From positions 24,301,387-24,365,386 of the forward strand of contig OU612069.1 of assembly GCA_914767715.1 (NCBI GenBank): a stretch of DNA of 64,000 nucleotides. The letters are read 5' to 3'. The notes under the pieces are model-generated. The model was not told the DNA's origin and searched no databases. It was given only the letters and a program-made list of their open reading frames with translations. A program made the translations under genes and the position numbers. Origin of the DNA: Membranipora membranacea. Taxonomy: Eukaryota > Bryozoa > Gymnolaemata > Cheilostomatida > Membraniporidae. Of this stretch, positions 36,600-48,936 are shown piece after piece. Numbering within the stretch: position 1 is the stretch's first letter; the number at the start of each line of letters is the position of its first letter.

Positions 36600-38350
36600 T
36601 TTTCACCCTAACAGTTTACTGTTTCCCGATATGATGACCTGACCTATATTGAAATGATGTACACAAGTTTAACCAAATTCAATAGAATATTATTGATCCA
36701 TAATGAAATCCTCGAATTTCAAATTTAAAGCCCACTTTCAAGTTAATCCAATATTGATCAAAACTAGTTAATCATTGCTAATTTGTTCTGCTAATAACCC
36801 ATCAGACAATGCAATTATTTGGTATCAATATAATAATTGCTCAGAATGCCAGTGCTGCTGGCCAGAAATGAACATTTATCATTGACAAGCAGATGATCTA
36901 ATGCAGTGCAGTTGAGCTGAATCAAAGGTTTCATGGACCTACCTGCCTAATTGATGGCTAACATCCTGAAGCTCCTATTTTAAAATTAGATCTTTCCTGA
37001 TCAAAATTTGTAATTTTGTATCAAATTATTCTATTAATCACCAACCAAACACTAGGCTTCCTGATGAATGGCCATTTAATCCTTTGTTAATTGCGACAAT
37101 TGATTGCAAAACTGTTATTATAATTACTGATCTTGTTAAAAAGTTAATTTTCATTTGAAATATTTCTTTGGTGAAAATTATTATCAAACTGACTACAACA
37201 AGCCATTCGATCGGTTGCAATTTTCAATCTAAAAATTTAATAGAAATTAGTTGACTTATCTATTATAACCTGGATTTTGGCCAGCAAAGTAATGATGACA
37301 CAATTGCTTATACCATTTTTGATGACGCAACATCACCCACAGCCACAAGTGCCTCAGTACCTCACTGTAAATGCCCTCTCCAGTGTTCTGTCTAGGTTTT
37401 TTAGTTCGCTAATGGTAAAGTCGAAAGAGTTGACAATACACTTAGCTTTTGTTATATTATTTGCTATCCTACTATTTAAAGCAACTTAATTCCCGGTGCT
37501 CACTCAAAACAAATCATAATCTCAAAAACCTTAACATCACATTCCTCTGGTTTCAGTTTCAATTTACTTCAATGCGAGTGCAATGGTTTCGGTGATACCA
37601 ACTTTACATTTCCGATTTTGAGTTAGTAATATTAACATGTGAAGACTCTGGTGTTTGGAGTTAATTCCCCTATTTACCAAGTTTCCTTACAGTTGGGGTT
37701 CTTAGTCTATGAAGTAGAGAAACTCTCTACTAAAATATTCTATTAGTATTCAATAACCAAATTAACATATGGCTTTTCTCAGCATAACCCAGCACTGCTG
37801 TGTGACGTTAGACCTCTTCTTATCAATACATTGTATTCTAAATTTAGAATGAGGAAACTGATAGTGGGGGGCCAGAGACACAACCAAAATAGATCCAAGC
37901 ATATTATAAGTGAAAGTTCTTATCTTGCAAGGTAGACATAATATATGGTAACCAACAGCAGGATGGATATTACATTGTCATAGCTAATTCAGCCAGTAAC
38001 AGTAATGAATTTCTGATGAGCGGACAGAAACTCACATCACAATTATCCTAGCACTTACTACACTCCACTCTATATTACAGAACTATCCTCATTCATATTC
38101 ATATGGTAAGTTCCTAAGAAGCTTTAAATCAGGCTAAACTTGCTTTTTGATTCCCTGTCAAATCTAGGCAGCCATTCCAGATTGATTGATCAAGAGAATT
38201 ATATGCTGATCCTCATTTTGCTGTCAACTTTGAGATCAAAAGTCGGATGCAGATCATTGTTTCATTAACCTATAGAAACTATGGTCCATGTAAAATCATT
38301 AGCTAAGCAGCGGTATCAAATACTACATGTGATGACATCTTTCTTTATCT
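36600..38350. promoter_or_regulatory. Shared upstream region between divergent secreted-protein genes
   Basis: About 1.75 kb between the minus-strand start at 36585 and the plus-strand coding start at 38372. Both promoters must lie here or in upstream 5' UTR exons. An acceptor-like TCTTCTTTTCAG at 38348-38359, just before the second start, indicates an upstream non-coding exon for that gene. I see no unambiguous TATA element. No coding exon is supported. Confidence 0.4.
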
Positions 38351-38371
38351 TCTTTTCAGAGTCACCTTACA

Positions 38372-39142
38372 ATGCAGGTCTTTTTCGTCCTCATGATGGC
38401 TCTTTCCATTGTGTCCAGTGACCTCACTGGATCTTCAATGAGTTTTGAGCTGCAAAAGATGAAACAGAGAGTAGACATTGTCTACACGATGCTGGAGTCA
38501 GAAGGCTGTCCGGTACCCTCCCGGGGAAGACGAGATCTACTTAGCTCCGCCTCTGATTCACTTGAATATGAGATAGAGTATCGGCTCTATCAACGACTCT
38601 TCGATCTGCTCACTGCATGTAGGGCAAACAACACAACAGCAACTGGTACATCCACTTCAACAACTACCAAAAGAGTAACAACTTCTACCACGACAACAGG
38701 AACTCCAACAACACAAACTACTGTAGCAACCCCTGCAGTATGTTTCAAAGCCCTCAATCTGACCGAATCCTGGCGCCTCGATCACAAACAAAGCGGTATC
38801 AGACCTGCAAACAATAACTATAACTGTGACACTAAGTCGATGATAGCAGCGGGCCGACCTTGGTTTAGATTTACAGGTGGAGCAGGTAATAAATTAGCTG
38901 ATACATGTATCCCCTATTACAGTTGTGGTGCATCTGGTGTTTTATGGAGTAACGATATTATGCCTTCTAAAGTAGGTGTTATCTCCTCTTTCTCTGTATA
39001 TGCTAATGCAGGGATTTCCTGCTCTGATTTTACATGGAGAGCCAGTGTAATGAGATGCTCGGGTTCAGCACATGATTTCATATACAGATATGATGATGCC
39101 AAGTATTATTGTAACTACGGATTTTGTGGAATGAAAGCCTAA
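38372..39142 (+). CDS. Secreted Thr-rich protein with D8C (uromodulin-like) domain
   Basis: A single coding exon of 256 residues. Residues 1-16 are a signal peptide (MQVFFVLMMALSIVSS). Residues 17-84 are a charged, helix-prone region with a furin-like RGRR at 51-54. Residues 85-123 are almost all Thr/Ser/Asn, a mucin-like O-glycosylated stalk. Residues 124-252 match the D8C module of uromodulin, GP2 and OIT3: LTESWRLD, a WFRFTGGAG block, then C-x5-C. The segment contains exactly eight Cys (124, 152, 179, 185, 217, 229, 247, 252). Unlike uromodulin it has no EGF or ZP domain and no membrane anchor, so it should be released. The ATG follows an acceptor-like site at 38359, suggesting a 5' UTR intron; AATAAA lies at 39219. 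It is transcribed away from the pentraxin/WSC gene. Biological role unknown. Confidence 0.85.
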   Translation: MQVFFVLMMALSIVSSDLTGSSMSFELQKMKQRVDIVYTMLESEGCPVPSRGRRDLLSSASDSLEYEIEYRLYQRLFDLLTACRANNTTATGTSTSTTTKRVTTSTTTTGTPTTQTTVATPAVCFKALNLTESWRLDHKQSGIRPANNNYNCDTKSMIAAGRPWFRFTGGAGNKLADTCIPYYSCGASGVLWSNDIMPSKVGVISSFSVYANAGISCSDFTWRASVMRCSGSAHDFIYRYDDAKYYCNYGFCGMKA

Positions 39143-39218
39143 GCTCATGTAAAGGTTACCAAAACCAACTGTAGGTTTTATTGTCACATTTATTGTAATC
39201 ACAAATACAATTTATGTT

Positions 39219-39224
39219 AATAAA
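39219..39224 (+). terminator. Polyadenylation signal of the D8C gene
   Basis: AATAAA, 77 bases after the stop codon at 39142. Confidence 0.65.
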
Positions 39225-41862
39225 ACATGAAAACTATTCTCTTGTTATTTTTCTGGTGTCATTTTACCATAACTTCTTTTCATCACGCATGTGGATATAG
39301 CTGTGTATATATACTGACGTGTGATATAATCAAACGGCCTCTATCATTGGGTAAACCCCGGGTTATACAGTGCATGCCCTTCTAAGTTAGATGACAGCAC
39401 TGTAAATGAGACAGCTATTTACAGTTTAGTCTGCTCCCACTGTGTAATACTGTTACTGTGATTGGTCAGATATTATCCGCATTGTCAGGTGTTCCGCTGA
39501 ACCATGGATATGAATTATTATATTTTGTGGTCTACCGTAAAAAAAGAAAATTCTTATACATCCTAGTGCCAGCAGTTAATGAGAGGAAACTAAGTTTACT
39601 TGTAAGTTAAGCTTACTCTACTGTGATTGAAATAAAGTACATGTACTTGAACCCATAATGGTCTTGCATTCACCAGAACAGTAAAAAAATAATAATCAGT
39701 CTGTGCGACAACACACTGACCATTGGTTAGTAAATGTAGAAAGCATGTTAGTAACACTTTATAATGTCCCTATGTCACTGAGAGCCAAGCATTTGTGTTG
39801 TGGCTTGTCTAGCTCGTCTTAGTAACAAACGGGAGGCAAAGTTAAAGAAGTACTCTCAGTAGGTATAATATTGGTATGATCTGGAACTAGATCTCCTGAT
39901 CCTGGTGGTGGTGCCTAAGTTTCTGAGTCTATGCCGGTGTTGGTACAGGAACTTTGCCTGGCAGCAGTGGCTATAGCACTAGCCCTTGACTTACACTTTT
40001 GGTTTTGGAATAGCTCCCTAATTTTTCGTTATTGAATTTTATGTATTTCTTTGGCATGATTCTAGCAGGATTTTCAATCCGAATTCAATATGGATATATG
40101 CATTCAAAAAGTTAGCTGAAGGAATATTAGACACTCAAAACGGCACCGGCATATTACAGTCCCGGAAAAATATTGTAACTAGTACAAAACTTGACTTGTT
40201 GAAAAGTTGTAAGAAAAAATAGAAACAAACTCCTGATAATACATTGCTGTGCCTGAATTGTAAGGAAGCATAACATGTCTTAAAAAAGCCATGAAGAGCT
40301 AGTTTAAAGCAAATGAGAGGGGGACAACCTTGAGACAACTGTGAGAACCGTGAGGAAAGATGATAAATTTGTGAGTCTCAATGGATAACCATGAGACTTT
40401 GCAGGTTTGTCTGCGACTACCTCTTACTCAATATCAGATTCTCCGCCGCAGGGAATACGAATGCTAGTTAACTGAAGGCCTGTATGAATGTGGATGTCTT
40501 AATATGCCAGAGCAATATAGATTGGTATATATGGAGAATCATTAAAGTCGATAGTTTGTATTATGTTTAATCACTGCTAGGGCAGGGTTACATATAAAAG
40601 GCAGTTTCTATGACCCTGAGTAATGAAATTACTGTATTACAAAAGTGATTGCACTTTAAAACTAGAACCAGAACACACAGCCCTTTTTGTGTAGATGAAT
40701 TGTGCGATTGAAATGCATGCATTCTTTCACTGCTGGTCAACCTGTGGACCAATTCAGGAACATCTGGGAGAGTATTCCACCCCAGAGCTGCACCAAGTTT
40801 ATTCTTACACTGTGGTTACATGGAGTAAATTAGTTGTCTGCTTCCGAATCCAATGATTATTGCTTACAATCACAATGATGATAAAACTATGAAAAGAACT
40901 GCTGCGGCCAGGATTGAACCTCCCTCAATGAAGTCTATGTTGATAATGATTTATCTGCACCGCTGATGGAAATTAACACACTTCCTTAATTCAAATGAAG
41001 AAATGAGAACTAATGCTAAAGGACGTACACCTTAATGCTATTCCCATGTATCGAATAGCCTAAAATCGATGTCACGTAGTCAAATGGAAACATAGTGATG
41101 CTTATACGGCTGTGATGCTAGTAACAGGCATTACATAATCAAATACTCAATTTGGTTTTGGATCCAGAACTTTGCTACTGTCTATTTAAAACTTTTGGCA
41201 TTGGGTTACATCAAACTTACATGCTCAAATACTGACCTTTTGGCTACGTGTTGTCCCAGGCAACGCTGGGATGCCGATCTAAAATGTTCCAAAAAATAGT
41301 ATTTCATTTTTTCACACTGCAAAACTGATCCCACAAAAAAGGAATTAGGGTTTTGTCTGGAATAGTGCTGGGATAGTTATGATGTGTGTTCACATTGTGT
41401 AGTATTGTCCCATATAGTCCCAGATCATCCCAGTATTGTATTCACGTAGTACCTGGATGAAAAATGAGTGTGGGTTAGTGATGGGAAAGTTTGACACTTA
41501 CGAACATTCCCGCTGCCGGTTTTGTGCCGTAATATTTATATAAATATCCAGTGTTAGTTAGTGATAGTGGTTAAATTTTGGATTTCTTAAATAAGTTGAA
41601 GAGGTAAGGCAGCTGTATATAAGGCCCAGTCAGCGTAAAACGATCACCAAGCCGTATCAATTTTAAGTATTTTCAAATTTCTGCATTTTCGGGAATATGA
41701 TGAGCAGTCTCGACTTTATTGAGATGAGAATAGCATGGGATGATGGAGATTTTGTATACGCACACCCCTATATAACTCTGTCGGATATTCGACCCACTCA
41801 TGGCAGAATACCCAAGGAGAACCGACACTCCTCATTTATTCATCAATATTCTATTTTATTTT

Positions 41863-41906
41863 GTATTGAGTTGCCCCGTGCTGTTAAAGAAGGAGGCAAC
41901 TCCATA
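41863..41906. repeat. Small hairpin with GAGTTGCC / GGCAACTC arms
   Basis: Arms GTATTGAGTTGCC (41863-41875) and GGCAACTCCATAC (41894-41906), one mismatch, around a TTAAAG core. A second hairpin with the same arms and core is at 55386-55428. Confidence 0.55.
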
Positions 41907-42861
41907 CAAAAAATATTTTGCTTAGCTACTCAAGTGTGTCAGGGACATTTGTTTTTAAACTTTTATAATTTAAACTGTTACCTAAATTTACCACAACTCA
42001 TCGTTGAGATACCTTTTCGACATTTAATTCAGTCTTCACTATAATTAATTATGGCATTAAGTTGAAACAGTTATCGTGAAAAAATAAACCAAGCTCTATC
42101 ATACCGTCAAAGTGTCCTGTGCTAAAGGTTAGCATATGTCAACTCCAAAAAGATGTGGTTGCTTAAAAATAGTATATAATAATATGCTCAAAAATCGTAC
42201 AGAGCAATACGCTCCAAAATAGTACAGAGTGATACGCTGCTGAGGGCTCTCCATAAAGAACTGACAAGCCTTGATGTTCCCCGGTTTTATATGCACTGGA
42301 GTTCATCACTGTGGATAGGCATGGCAAAAAACGGAGATTGCATTTGCCCATCGTTCACTTAAATTTTAAAAATAAAATGCAAATAAACTGTGGATTCCTC
42401 TTGAAAAACAGAGATTAGGTTTTGACTTTATGTGATAAAAAATAATTACAAGTATTTTACACAAACCTTGAACCTCCCAAAAAGGCGGATATGGGATTGC
42501 CGACAGATGACAGTAATTTAATTACGCCTCGTAATGACAACACTGCTGTTTACATCAAAAAATAAGTGGAGATCGGTTTCTGACTTACAGAGCTGTACTT
42601 ATAATTAACTTTTACAATAATGCTAGCAAAACCCAGTATCATCAAAAAGTCGAAATTGGATTTGCTTTTTGATTTCATGATCAGCTCAAATTAAAATAAT
42701 GACTGGGATGATCCTTTAAATGTTACATTCAAAGATTTTTAATGAGATTTATGTGTAAAGTGGTTGACGCTGTCTGTTATCAATAGCTGCCATCTCCTTT
42801 TGTCTTTAATCTCTCTCTCGGATATCTCCTGAGCCTGAGCTATGAGAACCTGAGATCTCTC

Positions 42862-43082
42862 AGCTTCTGCCCCCCCCCCCCTCCTTCTTATATTGAGGCT
42901 CCTGGTTCATCCCGAACAAACCTATGAAATAAGAACCCCACAGTTTCTGCTCCTTCTTCCCATTGAGTCTCCTGACTCATCCAAAGTAAGCTGTGAAGTT
43001 AGAATCTCACAGCTTCTGCTCCTCCTCCTCCCCATAGAGTCCGCCGGCTTCTCTCGATCCAAGCTGTGAGGTAAGTATCTGG
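42862..43082. repeat. Tandem repeat, about 70-80 bp x3
   Basis: Three units starting AGCTTCTGC (42862), AGTTTCTGC (42942) and AGCTTCTGC (43011), each running through a pyrimidine-rich part, a CTCCTG-like block and a TGAAGTTAGAATCTCAC-like end. The first unit contains a poly-C run of about 12. Confidence 0.65.
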
Positions 43083-43773
43083 CAACTCATATTAAAAAAA
43101 TCTCCTTTGAAAGTGGTGAAAATGCATCCGCTTCGACTCAATATTGCAGAGCCACAAATATTTGAAGTTACCCGCCCCACATAATACTGGTTACTATTGG
43201 TTGATTTTGATTTTATGATTAACAGCCATTGACAGTCCCCAGGATTTTTTTCAAGTGCCATTAAAACCCTACAATCAAGTTTATATCAAGATGGGGCACA
43301 ATAGCTAGGGGCTTTATCCAATGGTACTGTCCAATCGGTACATTTCATTGATGTCGCAGACAATCAGCCATAAGTGAACATTATTCTTATCGATCATTTT
43401 GGTTGTTTGCAAGGGTTCTACCGACCAAAACTGTATCTCATCTTAGGGATTATTATGATAAAGTATAAAGGATTCAAGTATAAACAAGAATGATGATGTC
43501 ATGTATTTTTTGTTTATTGTGAACAGTCACTTCATTCATAATCGGTGGTCCTGAAAAAGGTCATCGGGTCGAGAACTAGCCGTTTTGGTTGTCGCACATT
43601 GTCACACATGTATACCGGACATAATTATTGAGGATTAGAGCATGCATTATCAACCCTTTTTGCCGAGATTGGCCACTTTTTTTTGGAGTATACAAATAAG
43701 GCGCAACCATTTTTATGCAACCTTATTTTTGACCTGCCTTTTATGAACTTAACAGGTAGTGGGGAATGGAAGC

Positions 43774-44914
43774 GCAACAACACGTCCTGAGCCAAAATTA
43801 ACCCGGCCTAAACTAGGCCGAGCCAAACTTGGCCCACTCCAAACTTGACCCTAGCCAAACTAGGCCCCATATATATAAATTTGCCCCATGTAATGAACCT
43901 TGGCCCCAATTACTAAAACCCAAAATATTAAACTTAGGCCCCATGCAATGAAACTTGGCCCCATTTCAGTAAAACTTGGCCCCAAATATAAGACTTGTGT
44001 CAGGGTTTAAAAACCCTGTCTCAACATCATGGTAGATGCACTTATCAATAATTTGTTATTGTGTGAAGAATTTATGCCTGACTATCATTGATAAATCTTA
44101 CAAACCCACAGTACCCACAATATCCTGTTTATCATGCCCACAGTATCCTGGGCACATTTCTGTATAAAAACATGTGGATTGAAAACTTGCACCCAGCAGA
44201 AATTATTAGGAAGACAATTTCAGTTCACACCACTCCTATTACAAGCATCAGGGACGTAGTTCTAGGAGAGGCAGGAAGGCACTGCCTCCCCTAGAAAGCT
44301 GAATACAGTGGCCTAAATACATTAACTGGTGATGCCTCGGACTTGCCTCAGACTTTTGCCCCCCCCCCTACCATTTTTTCTGAACTACGGCCCTGAGCAT
44401 GAATATCATCCTATGCCACTCACATTGTCAAGCCAGAAACTGAAATTCAATTCTACAATTCTTGCCTTTTGCATTTGGGCCAAGTTTTACCAATTGGGGC
44501 CAAGTTTCATTATATGAGGCCAAGTTTCATTACATGGGGCCAAGTATTTTGGCCCTAGCTTTACTAATTGGGGCCAAGTTATACTATTTGGGGCCTAGTT
44601 TCATTAAACAGGGCTAGGTTTTTGTATTTGGGGCCAATATTTACTAATTGGGGCCAAGTTTCACTAATTGGGGGACAATTAAATGGGCCAAGATTTGTAC
44701 TTGGGACCAAGTTCGATGTTTGCTAAGTTTGGCTCGGGCCAAGTTATGCGCAGGTAAGTTTGGCCCAGGCCAAGTTTGGCTCGGGTAAAGTTTTGCTTGG
44801 GCCAAAGTTGGCTCGGGCCAAGTTTTGCATGGGCCAAGTTTTGCTCGGGCCAAGTTTTGCTGAGGTCAAGTTTAACTCAGGCCAAGTTTGGCTCGGCCGA
44901 GACCAAGTTGTTGC
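43774..44914. mobile_element. Fold-back element with GGCCAAGTTT subterminal arrays
   Basis: The ends are inverted: GCAACAAC at 43774-43781 and GTTGTTGC at 44907-44914, followed inward by similar CTGAGCC / GGCTCGG-type sequence. Inside each end is an array of an 11-18 base motif: CTTGGCCCC-type on the left (43795-43995) and GGGGCCAAGTTT-type on the right (44470-44905), in opposite orientation. A 470-base unique centre separates them. This is the layout of a fold-back or MITE-like DNA element with repetitive subterminal regions. No transposase is encoded. Confidence 0.7.
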
Positions 44915-44929
44915 TGATTCATTGCTTCA

Positions 44930-47400
44930 TCTTGTACAACACTTTAGGCATTGTTAAATGGATTACAGACAGGATTACTCATGGTATTGAGGTTTTTTTT
45001 AGGCAACTTAAATAAAGTGGTTTTGTTCGGCTAGCATTCCATTGGTGCAGGGTACAAAGAGGATATTGTGTAGCCTAGCTACTGTTGTTTAGAATGCTTC
45101 AATTTGATTTGATATTATAATGATGTTGTTAAGGGATGCGGTTTTGGGTGCAGTATGCAGTTATGGTATGTTTAGGGGTAACTGGTGATGGTCACCTACT
45201 AGAGAGTGATTTGCCCACTATCGTTGTATGGAGCTTAAACATGGCCACTGACAGTATCTTGGGAAAGGAACAGTATATGTGAGATGAAAATATTGCGCTA
45301 CTGCTCTGCTAAGGGCTGTGGCTTGGTGTAGGCAAACTTCCATTCCAAATTCCATTATCTCTCCTGCATTTGTGCTTTCATCATGCTTAACGGTTTCAGC
45401 GTTGTAAAAAGGAATAAATGGCGGGATCACTTATAGGTGATGGTATTGAGAAGGTTTTAGGCAATTTAAATGAAATGATTTTGTTCCGGCTAGCATCTCA
45501 TGGGTACAGGTTACTATGAAGTTATGGTGTAGCTTAGTGGTGATAGTTGTTGAGAATGTTCCAATATGTTTTGGCCTCATGATACGATGGCGCTTAAACC
45601 AAACCAAAACCACATCATCCGAGCGCGATCATGTTATCGGATCAAAACAAATCAGAACATTCTTAACAACAACCACCACCAGCAAAGCCGCAACATACCA
45701 TAACCGCATTTTATACCAAAAACAACATTCTTTAACGTGAAATATCGCTTTTTAAAACTTTTTAATATTGCATTGGGGATCATATCTTAAAGTTATTTTC
45801 ACAGTGGAAACCTCCCGAATATTTGACGTTGAGTCGCAGTGACCCCTGAAAGTTCATTTTGGGGCAAAAAGTGCCCTTTTTAAATTGAGCCCTCTGTGCC
45901 TTGCCATTGAGGTATTTCGATTAGTTTTTGCTTTCACCATATCAAGGAGGCATGGCACTTACTGGAGGAGTGACATTTTAGTGAAACTTCATATTTTTAG
46001 GCCTACTGTCTTCGAGAATTGAACTTGATTTTTGCATTAGTAAAAGGGCCATTTCTGACCCCTCATTACATGTGACCCTAATAATGCAGAAACTAAAATT
46101 TCCAATTTATTATACCATTTTGGTCTTGCACTGTCACTTCCATCAATAATCTTACCAGATTACAGATCCTGGTTGTCACAACTGTAACAAATAATAACCC
46201 AAATTTTCACTAATTTTGGACAAAATTTTCCAGCCAAAAATCAGAAATTCAGAAATATGTCAGTCAAATTTGTTGTCAGCATGATGAACAGCAGGAGATT
46301 GTCTAGATTTTGATTGAAGCGATTATTGATTATGGCTTTACATCTAAGGATATTTGGATTTTTGTGACTAAACTAGCTTTATTTGGTCCAAAACATGCAC
46401 TCCTTTCCAGCCAAAAAACTGAAAATAAGTTTAACAACATGTCATACACACCAGCTTACATTACACTAGAGAGTATTTCCAAGGGTTTGATCATGGCGTT
46501 TGATGATAAATTCAATTGTAGAGAAGTTATGAGCATAAACATTTCTCTCTCGATGCTAAACAATCACCCAAAAAAGGTGATCCGTTGTTGTACACAATGT
46601 GCTTTGCATGTAATACTTCACAGATTGTCATCACGCTTTTGCAAAATGTGATTTACTGCATCATTTCGCCCATCGCTGCTTATATGTTTTCAATGTATTT
46701 TTGTTAATGTACAATTAATCAAGTTATAAACATGCGGTTTAAAATAATTTGGGAAATTAAAAATAAGTCAGACTACTAGCAATCTGTCACTGAAAGAATT
46801 TTTGAGATGGGACAAGTAGTTCCTGAGAAACTGAAAAGGCGATATATCACGTTAAGCGACATCATGTAATGAGATCAAAACATATGATTTATAGTTACTT
46901 GTGAAAACCTATCAAGTGAAGACCATCACCAGTTACGCCTTAACATGTCATAACTGCATAACAACATCATATTATAAGACCAAAACATGTCGAAGCATTC
47001 TAAACAACACCAATCAGTAGTGAGGCTACACAATATCCTATTTGTGCGCTGTACTATTGTTTCCCTGTACCCATGAGCTGAACCAAACCACTTCATTTAA
47101 CTTGTCTTAAAAAACCTCAATACCGCTACATAACTACATTCAAATACAAGGGACCCACAAATCACCAGGGACAAGGATACAAGGAAGAGGTAAAAGTCTT
47201 ATTGGTCTAGCCTGGTATCAGTAAAGAGGTTTGACAGGAGTATTGTTTGACAGGAATGTCATAAGCTGAAAGTGTTCACCTACGAGACAGTGATTTGCTC
47301 ACTCCTTTTGTATGATGCTTAAACATGGCCACTGACAATTTGTTGAAAATATTGCGCTACTGCTTCGGAAACCTCATTGGGGAGCAAAATCAAATGGAAG
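44930..47400. repeat. Cluster of an interspersed repeat family in both orientations
   Basis: A core resembling TGTTGTTTAGAATGCTTC followed by an ATGTTTTGG-like stretch occurs on plus at 45090-45110 and 45545-45575 and on minus near 45700-45610 and 47030-46960. The pair at 45515-45600 / 45605-45700 makes a local palindrome. A second block (GCTTAAACATGGCCACTGAC ... ATATTGCGCTACTGC) is directly repeated at 45233-45305 and 47320-47365. Probably nested MITE-like elements. Open frames at 46310-46651 and 47423-47686 (plus) have no recognisable domains. Confidence 0.5.
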
Positions 47401-48930
47401 GATTAGGCAAGAACTTAATGTCATGAATTTATTTGACCTAAAAAATGCATTGGCTTGGAGTGTGTGTCGGAAAGAAGCGATGAGGAAGGATCTCAAACCC
47501 TGTTCCCTCATTAAAGGAGGATGCTCATGGAAGGATCAGATGGGAAGAGGCAAACAGACATTTGCCCCCAGTGTTACCGTCCCGCTCAGCGAGGACCCGC
47601 CTACTTTCGTTCTAGCCATGCTCTTTTTCTATCAACACCTGGTAAATGCAGCAGAAAGGGACCTGTGCGTAAAGGTTACTGACTAAAAATTAGTAAAGAG
47701 ATAAATTGAAGAGTGTCCCTTTGTAGACTTTTAACTAAGTTCGCCTGATGTTAAGCTATTTGCTTTTCTGAAAGGTGACTTTAAAGTATGTTTCTCACAA
47801 CCACAGGGAGAGGAATTCATACATATTAGTTCACAGTAAACTCACAGACAACCAGCATGATCCAAAAGAGGTTTATGTTTTAATCAGAGCTATTTCAACT
47901 ACTTTTGACCAAGTTGGCATTTGCTTCGCAATTCATACTGATTAAGGTAAAGACAATATAGCGTCATAGTGAGGTTGTCATCCTACAATACGCCAACACT
48001 TACTGGACAAATGCTATAGCAAATACTAAAACTGGCTCCATCGAAGATAGTCTGTTTGGGTTGCACAGAGGGGAAGCAAGTTTTTGATATGGCAAAATAT
48101 CTATATCTGTATTTTCATGCTGGGTTCAGATGACAAATATAAATATATATATATGAGCAGCAAAGTGAATGTAAACAAGTTATGTCAGCAACTCAACCAC
48201 GCACACTCAGCTGAGTTTCTGCCATCATAGTTCCTGTTGAAGTAAAGTAAATATTTATTTCTTACCACAAGAAATTTGCATCTCACAAAATCTGCTTTCT
48301 GATATGCTGGGTGTTATTTTATTTAAATGATTGAACTCTGCTATTGCATGAGTCAGGTTCACATTAACTCTGCTTGTCTCTGGTTTGCTTGGGCGCCGAA
48401 CATAGACATCAAGAAATAGATGTATCTTGTTTTTGTGGTATAAGTAAATATCTATTTCCTATAAAAAATCACCGAAATCAGCGAAATGAATTTAAACATT
48501 TTATATCAACGACTTAACCGTCAGTAGTAAATAGAAGGAAATTTTGTGCCAAGGTACAGTCTGGTGGATTTGTTCTGGAACAAACCAGAACCTACAGCTG
48601 ACGCCCAATTATTCTTTAGGTGCTTTGGTATCGCTTTCAACTAGACAATTACTGTTGTGCCTATTGCGACCCTGACCTCATAACCCTAAAGACGTGGCTA
48701 AACATTATTATTTAATGACCAGTAAAAATGTGTGTTTTCATCACTGACACTGATAGGTATCTTTGAGAGCAAGTATGTAGAGGAAACATTGATTTTTTCC
48801 TCTTCTGCCCTGAAAATCACCAATCTCATGAAACAAAATCTTTCATTAGCTTTTTTATGGATTTGATTGATAACCACCTTAGTCCTAACTAAGAGAAAAA
48901 AATCTGTAAATTTAGGATGACTGATTTGAC
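47400..48930. other. Non-coding
   Basis: An open frame of 87 codons at 47423-47686 (plus), somewhat more GC-rich than its surroundings, shows no domain I recognise and no splice context. Otherwise nothing is seen. Confidence 0.35.
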
Positions 48931-48936
48931 CATAGA

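Larger units (their letters stand above)
39240..43770. other. Long non-coding stretch with scattered repeats
   Basis: No gene with homology or splice support. Present: a tRNA-like block on the minus strand near 40975-40910 with a B-box-like GGTTCAATCC; a short hairpin at 41863-41906; a tandem repeat at 42862-43082. The longest open frame (41697-42044, plus, 115 codons) shows no recognisable domain and is probably chance. Confidence 0.45.

Noticed and set aside
40910-40975. tRNA-like sequence on the minus strand with GGTTCAATCC
   Set aside because: A B-box-like motif is visible but no convincing A box or cloverleaf; noted only as a possible SINE fragment.
41697-42044. 115-codon open frame on the plus strand
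   Set aside because: No recognisable domain, no Kozak-like or splice context, no paralog, and it overlaps a hairpin repeat; treated as chance.
43795-44905. Regularly repeated short motif that could suggest a CRISPR-like array
   Set aside because: The repeats are degenerate, unequally spaced, lack unique equal-length spacers, occur in opposed orientations and sit in animal DNA.
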